The notes below the pieces were generated by a model that was not told the origin of the DNA, searched no databases, and saw only the letters and a program-made list of their open reading frames with translations. 48,393 bases of DNA from CAYPZU01 sp964415395 (GTDB taxonomy: Bacteria; Chlamydiota; Chlamydiia; Chlamydiales; SM23-39): contig CAYPZU010000007.1 of the NCBI GenBank assembly GCA_964415395.1, positions 1 through 48,393 of the forward strand, read 5' to 3'. Both the position numbers and the translations under genes were made by a program. Of this stretch, positions 24,993 to 33,044 are shown in pieces (the stretch's first letter is position 1; every line of letters starts with the position of its first letter).

Positions 24993-25807
24993 ACGTCTCC
25001 TGTCGTTTCGGTATCGTCATCGAGCGAGCAGTGGATATTCTCCGGACGGGGAAGTTCTCTGAGCTGCCCTCTTGCGATGGGGATGATTCGGGCAAGGGCA
25101 TTCGCACCTTGGGTCGAAGAGTGGACGCTGCTTCTCCCGAATTCTTCCCAAACTGCGCGGATATTGCCGCGGGTAGAATCTTCAATTCTTGCGACGGCAT
25201 GCCGTTTCCAGGGATCGGCCGGATCGATCATCAGGACGAGACTATCCTCGGGCAGGATCGGTTTTAATTCCGATACAGGAACCTTCAAAACGGTATTGTG
25301 CGCTCCGCGGACTTGAATCATTCCCTTTGCGTCGGGAGCGCCCATAATTTTGATGCGCAGACCGCCTTTATGATAGACCGCAGTGCCTGGAGGAATCAGT
25401 TTTCTGAAAAGATCTGCGGAGAGCATCTCATTTTCAACTATAGGGTATTTTTCTCCCGTGCGGCGCGACTTCCTTTTTGGAGCTGATGCGGGAGCTTCTT
25501 CGATTTCTTTCCGTATAACGGGTTTTTTTGCTGCGGGAGCGGCCCGAGAGGCTTGAAACAGATCGGCCAGGACGCTTGCCGCGTCGAGGATGTCCTCTTC
25601 AATCACCGTTGCTTTAACCGGAACAACATCAAAGGCGCGGTAGAGCTGAGGTTGGAGCGAGGAGTCGGAAAACCCGGCGGGAGAGGGAACGGGGACGGGA
25701 GGCTGGTAGGGATGGGAGACAGCTCTTCCCAAGATCGTTGGGGTGGGTTGAAAGTAGTTATTAATAGTAACGTTTGAATTCGTGATATTGACTGGTTGGC
25801 TTGCCAT
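24968..25807 (-). CDS. Unrecognised protein with low-complexity N-terminus and two beta-rich repeats
   Basis: I do not recognise this 279-residue protein. The N-terminal 40 residues are polar and Asn/Thr/Pro rich (NITNSNVTINNYFQPTP), without a signal peptide. An Ala/Pro/Lys-rich linker (about 90-125, with a KRKSRR basic patch) follows. The C-terminal half appears to hold two similar beta-rich units of about 55 residues (about 140-190 and 195-255), the first with IKIMGAPDAKGMIQVRG, which could be SH3/Tudor-like. The ATG at 25807 has an AAGGAT ribosome site. An upstream start would add 18 hydrophobic residues. Its 3' end overlaps alr by 25 bp. Confidence 0.7.
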   Translation of the reverse strand: MASQPVNITNSNVTINNYFQPTPTILGRAVSHPYQPPVPVPSPAGFSDSSLQPQLYRAFDVVPVKATVIEEDILDAASVLADLFQASRAAPAAKKPVIRKEIEEAPASAPKRKSRRTGEKYPIVENEMLSADLFRKLIPPGTAVYHKGGLRIKIMGAPDAKGMIQVRGAHNTVLKVPVSELKPILPEDSLVLMIDPADPWKRHAVARIEDSTRGNIRAVWEEFGRSSVHSSTQGANALARIIPIARGQLRELPRPENIHCSLDDDTETTGDVYTLLPSE

Positions 25808-25896
25808 TATATTATCCTTTTTTGTCTGTAATATTATAATAAACAAATAGTTATATATCAATGAATTAATTTAGAATTAAGAGGCTTGGATTCTAG

Positions 25897-26598
25897 CTAG
25901 TTAGCTGCGTAAAAGCCGTTCGGATAGACGAGGGCTTGGTTGGGGAGGATCAGGATGAACCCATAATGGCCGAGGCGGGCCAAGGGCAGGCCGAGGAGCT
26001 GGCAGGCGGCCTGGATCTGCTGGGTGTGAGTGATGACGATCCGGAGCCGGGGATGCGGGGGAGGGACGATTTCCCGGGAGACCGATTCGAGGATATTCCG
26101 GAAGGCGCCTGGGCCGGCGGCGGCGTCGACGAGGGGTTCTTTCCAGGGAAGGGTTCCTTCGGGAAGGAGTTGGATCAGGTTCGGGGCAGAGCTTTCGGGG
26201 AGATAGTCGATGCAGTCCCAAAGCGGGCGCGGTTCCAGGGGCTGCTGCGTCAGTTCCGAGAGGAGTTGAGCGGGTTGGAGCGCGCGCAGATTAGAGGAAC
26301 ATTCAATCGAGATTTCTTTGCCGAAAGAGGAAAGGATGGAGACGGTAGAGAGGAATTCGGCGAGCGAGGCTTCCGTCGCGGGCGCGGCGCGGTTTTCGGG
26401 CGCGCGCATCATGGCGATCTTCAGCTGGGCAGGAGGGAGAGAGGCTGCCGGCGGAGTTTGCTCTCCATGGCGCATCAGAAGAATGGCCCCCTGGTTTTCG
26501 ATTTTTTGGGACACCTCGGCGGCGATTTTTGGATCGAGCCGCCGGATGTTTTCAGCCTGAATGAAATAAACTTCGGCTTTTAGAGGTTCGTTCAGCAT
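25897..26598 (-). CDS. Histidine phosphatase superfamily protein
   Basis: The 233-residue product has the RHG catalytic motif in AILLMRHGEQTPP (about 38-50), with the phospho-accepting His. A second conserved His lies in IVITHTQQIQAA (about 188-199), and Arg104 lies in SSNLRALQPAQ. This is the phosphoglycerate-mutase-like fold, whose members act on many phosphate esters; the substrate cannot be told. The region between is divergent and slightly long. It starts one base after the ychF stop on the same strand, so it is very likely the last gene of the translation operon, a position not found in C. trachomatis. Confidence 0.75.
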   Translation of the reverse strand: MLNEPLKAEVYFIQAENIRRLDPKIAAEVSQKIENQGAILLMRHGEQTPPAASLPPAQLKIAMMRAPENRAAPATEASLAEFLSTVSILSSFGKEISIECSSNLRALQPAQLLSELTQQPLEPRPLWDCIDYLPESSAPNLIQLLPEGTLPWKEPLVDAAAGPGAFRNILESVSREIVPPPHPRLRIVITHTQQIQAACQLLGLPLARLGHYGFILILPNQALVYPNGFYAAN

Positions 26599-26599
26599 A

Positions 26600-27714
26600 T
26601 CAGTTATGGAAGAAGAGGACGACGTCGCCGTCTTTTACGATGTACTCGCGCCCTTCGGAACGAGCCTTCCCTGCTTCGCGGGCTCCGACTCTCCCTTTGT
26701 AGCGGATCATATCGTCGTAGGCGACCACTTCGGCGCGGATGAATCCTTTTTCGATATCGCTGTGGATCTTGNNNNNNNNNNGCCGGCAGCTTCTGCAGCT
26801 GGGGTTCCTTTCCGGATCGTCCAGGCGCGCGTTTCGATGTCGCCGGTCGTGATGTAGGTGATGAGGTCAAGCAGCGCAAAGGCTTCTCGGATGAGCCGGT
26901 CGAGGCCCGATTCCTTGAGGCCGAGGCTTTCGAGGAATTCCTTTGCGTCTTTTTCGTCGAGTCGGGAGATTTCCTCTTCGATTTTCGCGCAGATAGGAAC
27001 GACTCTGCTTCCTTCTTTAGCGGCGTACTCGCGCACGCGCTGGACGAGAGGGTTGTCGAGCGCAGGGACGTCTTCTTCGCCGACGTTGCAGACGTAGAGG
27101 ACTTTTTTCTTGGTGAGGAAAGGATAGAGGCGGGCGATATTTTCCTCTTCCGGCGTAAGCGGCAGCGAGCGGAGCGGCATGTTCTGGTTGAGGTGCGCTT
27201 GCGCTTTTTTGAGGAAATCGACCTGCGGCTGCAGATCTTTTTTCCCCTTCGCCTGCTTCTCGACCCGGCCGAGCGTATTTTCCACCATCTGGAGGTCGGC
27301 GAGGATCAGTTCGAGGGTGATCACTTCGATGTCGTCCAGCGGATCCACTCTTCCGGCGACGTGGATCACTTCCTGGCTTTCGAAGCAGCGGACGACCTGG
27401 ACGATGGCGTCGGTTTCGCGGATGTGGGTGAGGAACTGGTTGCCGAGGCCCTCGCCCTGGGAGGCTCCTTTCACGAGTCCGGCGATGTCGACGAAGGTGA
27501 CAGTGGCGTAGATAATTTTCTGGCTGTTCGACTGCTCGGAGAGGGTGTTCAGGCGCCGGTCGGTCATGTTCACAATCCCGACATTCGGGTCGATCGTACA
27601 GAATGGATAATTTTCCGACGGAATCTGTTTGCGCGTCAGCGCATTGAACAGGGTCGACTTGCCGACGTTCGGAAGGCCGACGATGCCGCAGGAGAGGTTT
27701 GCGCTAATAGACAT
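26600..27714 (-). CDS. ychF: Ribosome-binding ATPase YchF, reading frame split by an N-run
   Basis: YchF is an Obg-like P-loop NTPase that binds ribosomes and hydrolyses ATP. The first 311 codons read cleanly, with GLPNVGKST (Walker A), and end at RAWTIRKGTPAAEAAG. After ten Ns the C-terminal TGS domain continues in a different frame as KIHSDIEKGFIRAE...GDVVLFFHN and stops at 26600. In other YchFs AAG is followed directly by xIHxDFEKGF, so removing the Ns and one base gives an unbroken protein of about 367 residues, the family length (363 in E. coli). The gene is probably intact and the gap artificial. It overlaps ribF by 11 bp and matches CT092. Confidence 0.93.
26772..26781. other. Assembly gap of ten Ns inside ychF
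   Basis: Ten undetermined bases separate two halves of ychF. On the minus strand the text is GGC, ten Ns, then C AAG ATC CAC. Protein homology calls for GGC AAG ATC CAC with nothing between. The gap is therefore probably a scaffold join whose true length is zero or a one-base overlap, and coordinates beyond it may be shifted by about ten. Confidence 0.95.
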
Positions 27715-28255
27715 GGGTTGCCTCTAAGGGTTGGGTTCGTCCGAGCAGCCTCGATGCCAGTGAAAGGTCGTTCGACGCGATCGCTGCCCGGATGCGCGTA
27801 GACGAAATGATCTGTCCTTCGAGCCACAGCTTGGGGTAGTACTCGAAGGAGAAATTGTTTTTTTCTGCATATGCAGCGAGCGTTTCCCGGTTGCCCTGCC
27901 GGTTTTTCCCGAGAGTGTCTCCTTCGCCCAGGAGGAGGTGGCGCAAAGGGAATTGGGAGAGAAACGCGTCGTATGGGGTGGCCGCGAGATCTGCGGAAAA
28001 GGGGATGGCGATCGCGATGTCGACGCCGCATTCTTCGAAAAATTTCAGCCGTTCGTCGAGAGAGCAGATCCAGAGGGGAGCGGGCGGGCGGAGGATTTCG
28101 AGAGGATGGGTCGCGAAGGTGAGAACGGCGGCGGGCGCTCCCTTCGTTTTCAGCGCTTTCAGAAGAGCCTGGTGGCCTAAATGGACGCCGTCGAAGGTGC
28201 CGATTGTCAGGGCAAGCGGAGGAAGATTTTTCGGGATCTCGGTATAGACTTTCAT
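27704..28255 (-). CDS. ribF: FAD synthetase domain of RibF, lacking the riboflavin kinase domain
   Basis: Bifunctional RibF (about 300 residues) phosphorylates riboflavin and adenylates FMN. This product has only 183 residues and covers the N-terminal adenylyltransferase domain: LTIGTFDGVHLGHQALL (about 16-32) with the GxxxGxHxGH nucleotide-binding motif, and GQIISSTRIRAAI (about 146-158) as the ISSTxIR motif. It ends just after SRLLGRTQPLEATHVY, where the kinase domain normally begins. The stop lies inside the ychF start, so no second domain follows in any frame. It sits between truB and ychF as CT093 does. I chose the ATG at 28255, which overlaps the truB stop. Confidence 0.85.
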   Translation of the reverse strand: MKVYTEIPKNLPPLALTIGTFDGVHLGHQALLKALKTKGAPAAVLTFATHPLEILRPPAPLWICSLDERLKFFEECGVDIAIAIPFSADLAATPYDAFLSQFPLRHLLLGEGDTLGKNRQGNRETLAAYAEKNNFSFEYYPKLWLEGQIISSTRIRAAIASNDLSLASRLLGRTQPLEATHVY

Positions 28256-28938
28256 GGCATCCCCCTGAGGCGGGAGAAAACGTCGAACGCGGGATTTTTG
28301 AGAAAATCCTGCGGGATGCATTCATCAAGATGGAAGGATCCGGAGCGGAGGCGGGTCAGCGCGGTCAGGTGGGCGCCGCAGCGGAGAGCCTGCCCGATGT
28401 CGTGGGCCAGACTCCGGATGTAAGTTCCTTTGGAACAGGAGACTTCGATTTCCAGATGGGGATATGCGTAGGAGAGAAGGTTGATTTCGAGCCGCACACG
28501 GACGGGCTGCCGCTCGATTTCAATGCCGCGGCGGGCCAGGTCGTAGAGCTTCTTCCCCTGCACTTTTTTGGCTGAAAACATGGGTGGGACCTGGAGAATT
28601 TCTCCCTGGAAAGGGGCGATCGCAAGGCGGACATCTTCCAAGGTGGGCGCAAGATCGCTTGTTCCGGTGATTTCTCCGTCGAGGTCGTAGCTGTCGGTCG
28701 AAACTCCCAGGAGAAGAGTCGCCCGGTACTGTTTGTCCGAGGTGAGAAATTCGTCAGACCTGCGCGTGTAGTCCCGTCCGACGAGCATCACCATGACCCC
28801 GGTCGCGAATGGGTCGAGCGTGCCGGCATGGCCGATTTTTTCGATCTTCGTCAGCCTTCTGAGCAGGGAGACGAGATGGAAAGAAGTCGAGCCGGCCGCT
28901 TTATCGACCAAAAGAATGCCGCTAGCTTTCGTCTGCAT
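28252..28938 (-). CDS. truB: tRNA pseudouridine-55 synthase
   Basis: TruB makes pseudouridine 55 in the T arm of tRNAs. The 228-residue product has the catalytic motif GHAGTLDPFATGVM with Asp42, and VPPMFSAKKVQGKKLYDLAR (about 117-136) plus CSKGTYIRSLAHDIG (about 168-182), all typical. It lacks the C-terminal PUA domain of longer TruBs, as in other short bacterial forms. It overlaps rbfA by 17 bp and matches CT094. Confidence 0.95.
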   Translation of the reverse strand: MQTKASGILLVDKAAGSTSFHLVSLLRRLTKIEKIGHAGTLDPFATGVMVMLVGRDYTRRSDEFLTSDKQYRATLLLGVSTDSYDLDGEITGTSDLAPTLEDVRLAIAPFQGEILQVPPMFSAKKVQGKKLYDLARRGIEIERQPVRVRLEINLLSYAYPHLEIEVSCSKGTYIRSLAHDIGQALRCGAHLTALTRLRSGSFHLDECIPQDFLKNPAFDVFSRLRGMP

Positions 28939-29302
28939 GCGGTTCGCGGGAAAGGCGTTCTTTTTCGATGTCGCCGAGGATTTTTTGAATTTTCAAATGC
29001 TCATCTAAGGAAGTGTCGAGCTTGAACATCAAGTTGGGGAAATAGCGGAGCTGCGCTTTTTTGGCGGCATGGACGGCGATGAATCCGGCGGCGGAGTTCA
29101 GCGCGTTCAGTATCTTGGTCTTTTCCTCTTCGGAGCAGATCAGGCTGATATATACTTTGGCGTGGTGCAAATCGGCCGATGTATCGACCTTCGTTACAGC
29201 AACGAACGTCGATACATGGGGATTGCGCACTTCTTTCTGGATCACTTCGAAAATGACCTCTTTCAATAGAGAGTTCACTCTCTCAAGCCGATTTTTCTTC
29301 AT
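28922..29302 (-). CDS. rbfA: Ribosome-binding factor A
   Basis: RbfA binds the 30S subunit during 16S rRNA maturation and cold adaptation. The 126-residue product has the small KH-like domain: RLERVNSLLKEVIFEVIQKEVRNPHV at the N-terminus, VTKVDTSADLHHAKVYIS (about 36-53) and LRYFPNLMFKLDTSLDEHLKI (about 84-104), the usual signature near the end. The C-terminal tail is short. It starts one base after infB ends and matches CT095. Confidence 0.94.
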   Translation of the reverse strand: MKKNRLERVNSLLKEVIFEVIQKEVRNPHVSTFVAVTKVDTSADLHHAKVYISLICSEEEKTKILNALNSAAGFIAVHAAKKAQLRYFPNLMFKLDTSLDEHLKIQKILGDIEKERLSREPHADES

Positions 29303-29303
29303 A

Positions 29304-31766
29304 CTATAGATCTTGCTCTAGATAGGTGATCTCGTAGGCCTGGAAAATGTCTCCTTCCTTGACGTCGCTCTGCCCATCCAGCAAGATTCCGCATTCGAAT
29401 CCTTTCTGGACTTCCTTGACGTCTTCTTTCATCCGCTTCAGCGAGGAGACTTTTCCTTTCCAGATCACATCTTTGCCGCGGAGCTGGCGGACCAGGCTCT
29501 GCCGCTTCACAACGCCTTCCGTGACCTGGCAGCCTGCGATCAGACCCAGTTGAGAGGAACGGAACACGGCTTTGACGAGCGCGGCGCCGATATCGGTCTC
29601 CTGCTCGAGCTTGTCGAGGAGGGAGCGCATCCGGTTTTTCACCTCGTCGATGAGATGGTAGATCACGTCTTGGGTATAGACGGCGATCTTCTTTTCCTTA
29701 ATGAGGCTTTCGGCTCTGCTTTCGATGCTGGTGTGGAAGCCGAGAATCGTCGCTTTGGAAGCAGCCGCCAGCTCGATATCCGATTCGGAGATCTCGCCTA
29801 CGTCTGCGTTGACGACTTCGAGCCGCACTTTGTTCGACTGGATCTTCATCAGCGAGTTTTTCAGCGCTTCTAAAGACCCTTGCACGTCGGCGCGGAGGAT
29901 GACAGGGAGGATTTTCTTCTCTCCGCTTTCCTTCTTCGCCATCATCTTCTCGAGGCTGCCGAGTTTCGGCTTAGACTGGAGGTCGCGCTGGATTCCCTCG
30001 GCGCGGGCGGATGCCAGCTCGCGGGCTTCTTTTTCGCTCTTGACGACGATAAATTCATTGCCAGCGGCTGCCAGCTCGGAAAGACCGGTGATTTTCACAG
30101 GCGTGGAGGGGCCAGCTTCTTCAAGCTGCCGGCCGTATTCGTCCTGGATTGTCTTGATCCGGCCTGAATAGTGGCCGAATACGATGGCGTCCCCTTTGCG
30201 GAGGGTTCCATTCTGAACGAGGACGGTGGCAACGGCGCCGAGCCCTTTATGCATCTCCGACTCGAGGACGGTTCCGCGGGCGCGCGATTTAGCGTTCGCT
30301 CTCAGTTCAAGAATTTCAGCCTGCAGCGCAATCATCTCGAGCAGTTCAGTGACGCCCTGTCCCGATTGGGCGGAGCAGTTCACAGTGATCGTCGTTCCTC
30401 CCCACGCTTCGGGAAGGAGGTCGCGGTCAGCGAGTTCGCGGTAGGCTTTCTGCGCGTCGAAATTCGGCTTGTCGCACTTGTTCAAGGCGACCAGGATCGG
30501 CACTTTCGCTTCTCTCGCCTGGCGGATCGCTTCTTCCGTCTGGGCGCGGATCCCCTCATCGCCAGCGACGACGAGGATTACGATATCCGTGACGTTGGCG
30601 CCTCGGGAGCGCATTTCGGAGAACGCTTCGTGGCCAGGGGTGTCGAGGATCGTCACATCGCCTGCATTCGTTTTCACCTTGAAGGCGCCGATATGCTGCG
30701 TGATGGCTCCCGCTTCTCCGGCGGCCCGGTTCGATTTGCGGATCGTGTCGATCAGGCTCGTTTTGCCGTGGTCGACGTGGCCCATGAAGGTGACGACTGG
30801 GCAGCGGAGGACGACATCGTCTGCGGAAGTCGACTGGATTTCCTGACGGATCGACTGGCCTGTGATCTGGATCCTCTCCTGTTCGGAGCGGTCGATTTTA
30901 ATTTCACAGCCGAAATCGTGTCCGAGAAGCTGCACCACAGTCTCATCGTCGAGATAGTCGTTCAGCGTGAGAGTAACCCCTTGCATGAAAAGTTTAGCGA
31001 TAAGCTGGGAAGCTTTCAGCTTCATTTCCTGAGCGAGGTCTTTGATCGTGATCGGAAGGCGGACCGCCAGCGATTTGGGACGGATGATCTCTTCCTGAAC
31101 GAATTTGCGCGGCTTGAAGGAGCGCCGTTTGCGCCATGCTTCGTTGTCGATATCGCGCAGACCTTGCCGGTCGCGGGAATCGAAGCGCATCTCCTCTTTC
31201 TTCTTAGGAAGCCGCAGTTCTTTGGGCGGCTCTTTCCGCACTATTCCAGCGGACGAAGGAGCGGATTCTGCCGGACCTGCAGCTCGCGGAGCTGGCTTTG
31301 CTTCGGTTTTTGGAGGTTCCGTTTTTTCAACAGGTTTCTCTAAAGCTGATTTCTCCGCTTGGGACGGAAGCGCCGTCTCCTTATGAGCAGGAGCCGCCGC
31401 CTCGTGGACGGTTGGAGCAGCCTCCGGCTCTTCCGCGGCCGCCGCCGCAGCAGCAGCTTCTTTTTCCGCCCGGATTTCTTCGGGGGACTGCGGACCCTGG
31501 ATAATCCGGGCCTTTTTCTTTTTCACAAGAGCGGCGTCGGATTCTTTTTCGCGGGAGGCCAAAGTCTTATCAGCCTGTTTGAGGGCCGTGGCGACAGACG
31601 AGTCTTCTTTCAGGCGCGTCAGTCGTTTTTTCGGCTCGGCTTCGTTAACGGCGGCTGCCGCTTCCTTTTTCTTGACCGATTCGAGTTCCTCAGCAGGTGC
31701 TTTCTTTGTCTTGAGAGCTTCGGCGAGCTGGGTGTTTTTAATATTCAGCTTTAGGTTTTTACCCAA
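29304..31766 (-). CDS. infB: Translation initiation factor IF-2
   Basis: IF-2 brings fMet-tRNA to the 30S subunit and promotes subunit joining. The 820-residue product has a charged Ala/Glu/Lys-rich N-terminus (about 1-220), then the GTPase domain with GHVDHGKTSLIDTI, DTPGHEAFSEM and NKCDKPNF, and the C-terminal domains II-IV ending in EGDIFQAYEITYLEQDL. The first codon is TTG at 31766. The only upstream in-frame codons run into the nusA stop, and no ATG is close, so TTG is well supported. It lies 3 bp after nusA and matches CT096. Confidence 0.97.
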   Translation of the reverse strand: MGKNLKLNIKNTQLAEALKTKKAPAEELESVKKKEAAAAVNEAEPKKRLTRLKEDSSVATALKQADKTLASREKESDAALVKKKKARIIQGPQSPEEIRAEKEAAAAAAAAEEPEAAPTVHEAAAPAHKETALPSQAEKSALEKPVEKTEPPKTEAKPAPRAAGPAESAPSSAGIVRKEPPKELRLPKKKEEMRFDSRDRQGLRDIDNEAWRKRRSFKPRKFVQEEIIRPKSLAVRLPITIKDLAQEMKLKASQLIAKLFMQGVTLTLNDYLDDETVVQLLGHDFGCEIKIDRSEQERIQITGQSIRQEIQSTSADDVVLRCPVVTFMGHVDHGKTSLIDTIRKSNRAAGEAGAITQHIGAFKVKTNAGDVTILDTPGHEAFSEMRSRGANVTDIVILVVAGDEGIRAQTEEAIRQAREAKVPILVALNKCDKPNFDAQKAYRELADRDLLPEAWGGTTITVNCSAQSGQGVTELLEMIALQAEILELRANAKSRARGTVLESEMHKGLGAVATVLVQNGTLRKGDAIVFGHYSGRIKTIQDEYGRQLEEAGPSTPVKITGLSELAAAGNEFIVVKSEKEARELASARAEGIQRDLQSKPKLGSLEKMMAKKESGEKKILPVILRADVQGSLEALKNSLMKIQSNKVRLEVVNADVGEISESDIELAAASKATILGFHTSIESRAESLIKEKKIAVYTQDVIYHLIDEVKNRMRSLLDKLEQETDIGAALVKAVFRSSQLGLIAGCQVTEGVVKRQSLVRQLRGKDVIWKGKVSSLKRMKEDVKEVQKGFECGILLDGQSDVKEGDIFQAYEITYLEQDL

Positions 31767-31769
31767 CGG

Positions 31770-33044
31770 TTAACCCTTTTTTTTACGTGTTTGTTCCAAA
31801 ATCTTGTCGGCCAGATCGTAGTAGTTTACTCCAGGGACTTTCGTCGGAATCTCAGCCGGCTGCGCCAGCATGAATTTGCGGAGCGTGTCATACCCTGCAG
31901 AGACCAAGCTTTCGATGATCAGTCCGCTGACCCCTTCGATTTTCAGTCGGTCGTCGAAAGCAGTTTCAGACGAATCTGCAAGCTCGGCCATTTGAATGGT
32001 GAGGAGTTTCTGGTATTCGCTGATTTTCTGGACATCGATCTCTTTGCCGATCATTTGTCCGATCAGCCGCGCGTTCATCCCTTTCTTCCCGATAACGGTC
32101 GGATAGTCTTCATCCATCACAACCATCCAGATCCGGTCGTCGAAGTTTTTGATCTTCCGGATTTCAGCGGGAGCGAGCAGGTTTTGCAGGAGCTGGACCG
32201 GATCGTCCGAGAAAGGGACGACGTCGATCTTCTCGTTGTTGAGCTCGCGGATGATATTTTTGATCCTGGTTCCCCGGACGCCGACGCAGGTCCCTACGGG
32301 ATCTACTTTCGGGTCATACGAGCGGACGGCCAGTTTCGTGCGGTAGCCTGGATCGCGGACGATCCGTTCGATTGCTACGGTTTTGTCGTGCAGCTCAGGC
32401 ACTTCCTGAATGAAGAGAGCCGATACGAACTCGGGGTGGCTGCGGGTGAGAATCACCTCGGCGCCGCCAGCGTCGGTATCGCGCACTTCCAAAAGAAGAG
32501 CCTGGACTTTGTCGCCAACGTTGTAGCGTTCCAGCTTGGGATAATTGCGTTCGGGGAGGATCGCTTCCACTTTGCCGAGGTCGACCACGATGGTTCTTCC
32601 GCGGATGAAGCGCTTGACCGTGCCGGAGATGATCTCCCCGGCTCGGTGTCTGTATTCCTCGTAGATCACATCCCTCTCCGCACCCTTCAGCTTCTGGGTG
32701 ATGATCTGGCGGGCCGCCTGGGCTGCGATCCGTCCGAAATCTTGCGGAGTGATGGAGATTTCAAGCCATTGGCCGACCTGGCACTCGGGTTCGAGGGCGC
32801 GGGCGTCTTCGATTGAAATCTCATCAGAAGGGGCAGCGACTTTCTCAACAATTTTCTTCTGGGTAAACACTTCGATCTCGCCGGATTTCGGGTGGATCTC
32901 AACGGTTACTTTTTCGCCCAGCCCCTTTACGCTTTTGCGGGCTGCGGCCCGGAGAGATTCGGCGATCGCATTGATTACGATCTCCCGTTTGATCCCTTTT
33001 TCGCGCTCAAGGTATTCAAAAATTGCTATGAGGTCTTTATTCAT
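31770..33044 (-). CDS. nusA: Transcription termination/antitermination factor NusA
   Basis: NusA binds RNA polymerase and nascent RNA and modulates pausing and termination. The 424-residue product has the N-terminal polymerase-binding domain (about 1-125), an S1 domain (about 130-200, with ISGTVKRFIRGRTIVVDLG) and two KH domains (about 230-345) with the DPVGTCVGVRGTRIKNI signature. No long acidic C-terminal repeats are present. The ATG overlaps the rpsA stop as ATGA. It matches CT097. Confidence 0.96.
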   Translation of the reverse strand: MNKDLIAIFEYLEREKGIKREIVINAIAESLRAAARKSVKGLGEKVTVEIHPKSGEIEVFTQKKIVEKVAAPSDEISIEDARALEPECQVGQWLEISITPQDFGRIAAQAARQIITQKLKGAERDVIYEEYRHRAGEIISGTVKRFIRGRTIVVDLGKVEAILPERNYPKLERYNVGDKVQALLLEVRDTDAGGAEVILTRSHPEFVSALFIQEVPELHDKTVAIERIVRDPGYRTKLAVRSYDPKVDPVGTCVGVRGTRIKNIIRELNNEKIDVVPFSDDPVQLLQNLLAPAEIRKIKNFDDRIWMVVMDEDYPTVIGKKGMNARLIGQMIGKEIDVQKISEYQKLLTIQMAELADSSETAFDDRLKIEGVSGLIIESLVSAGYDTLRKFMLAQPAEIPTKVPGVNYYDLADKILEQTRKKKG

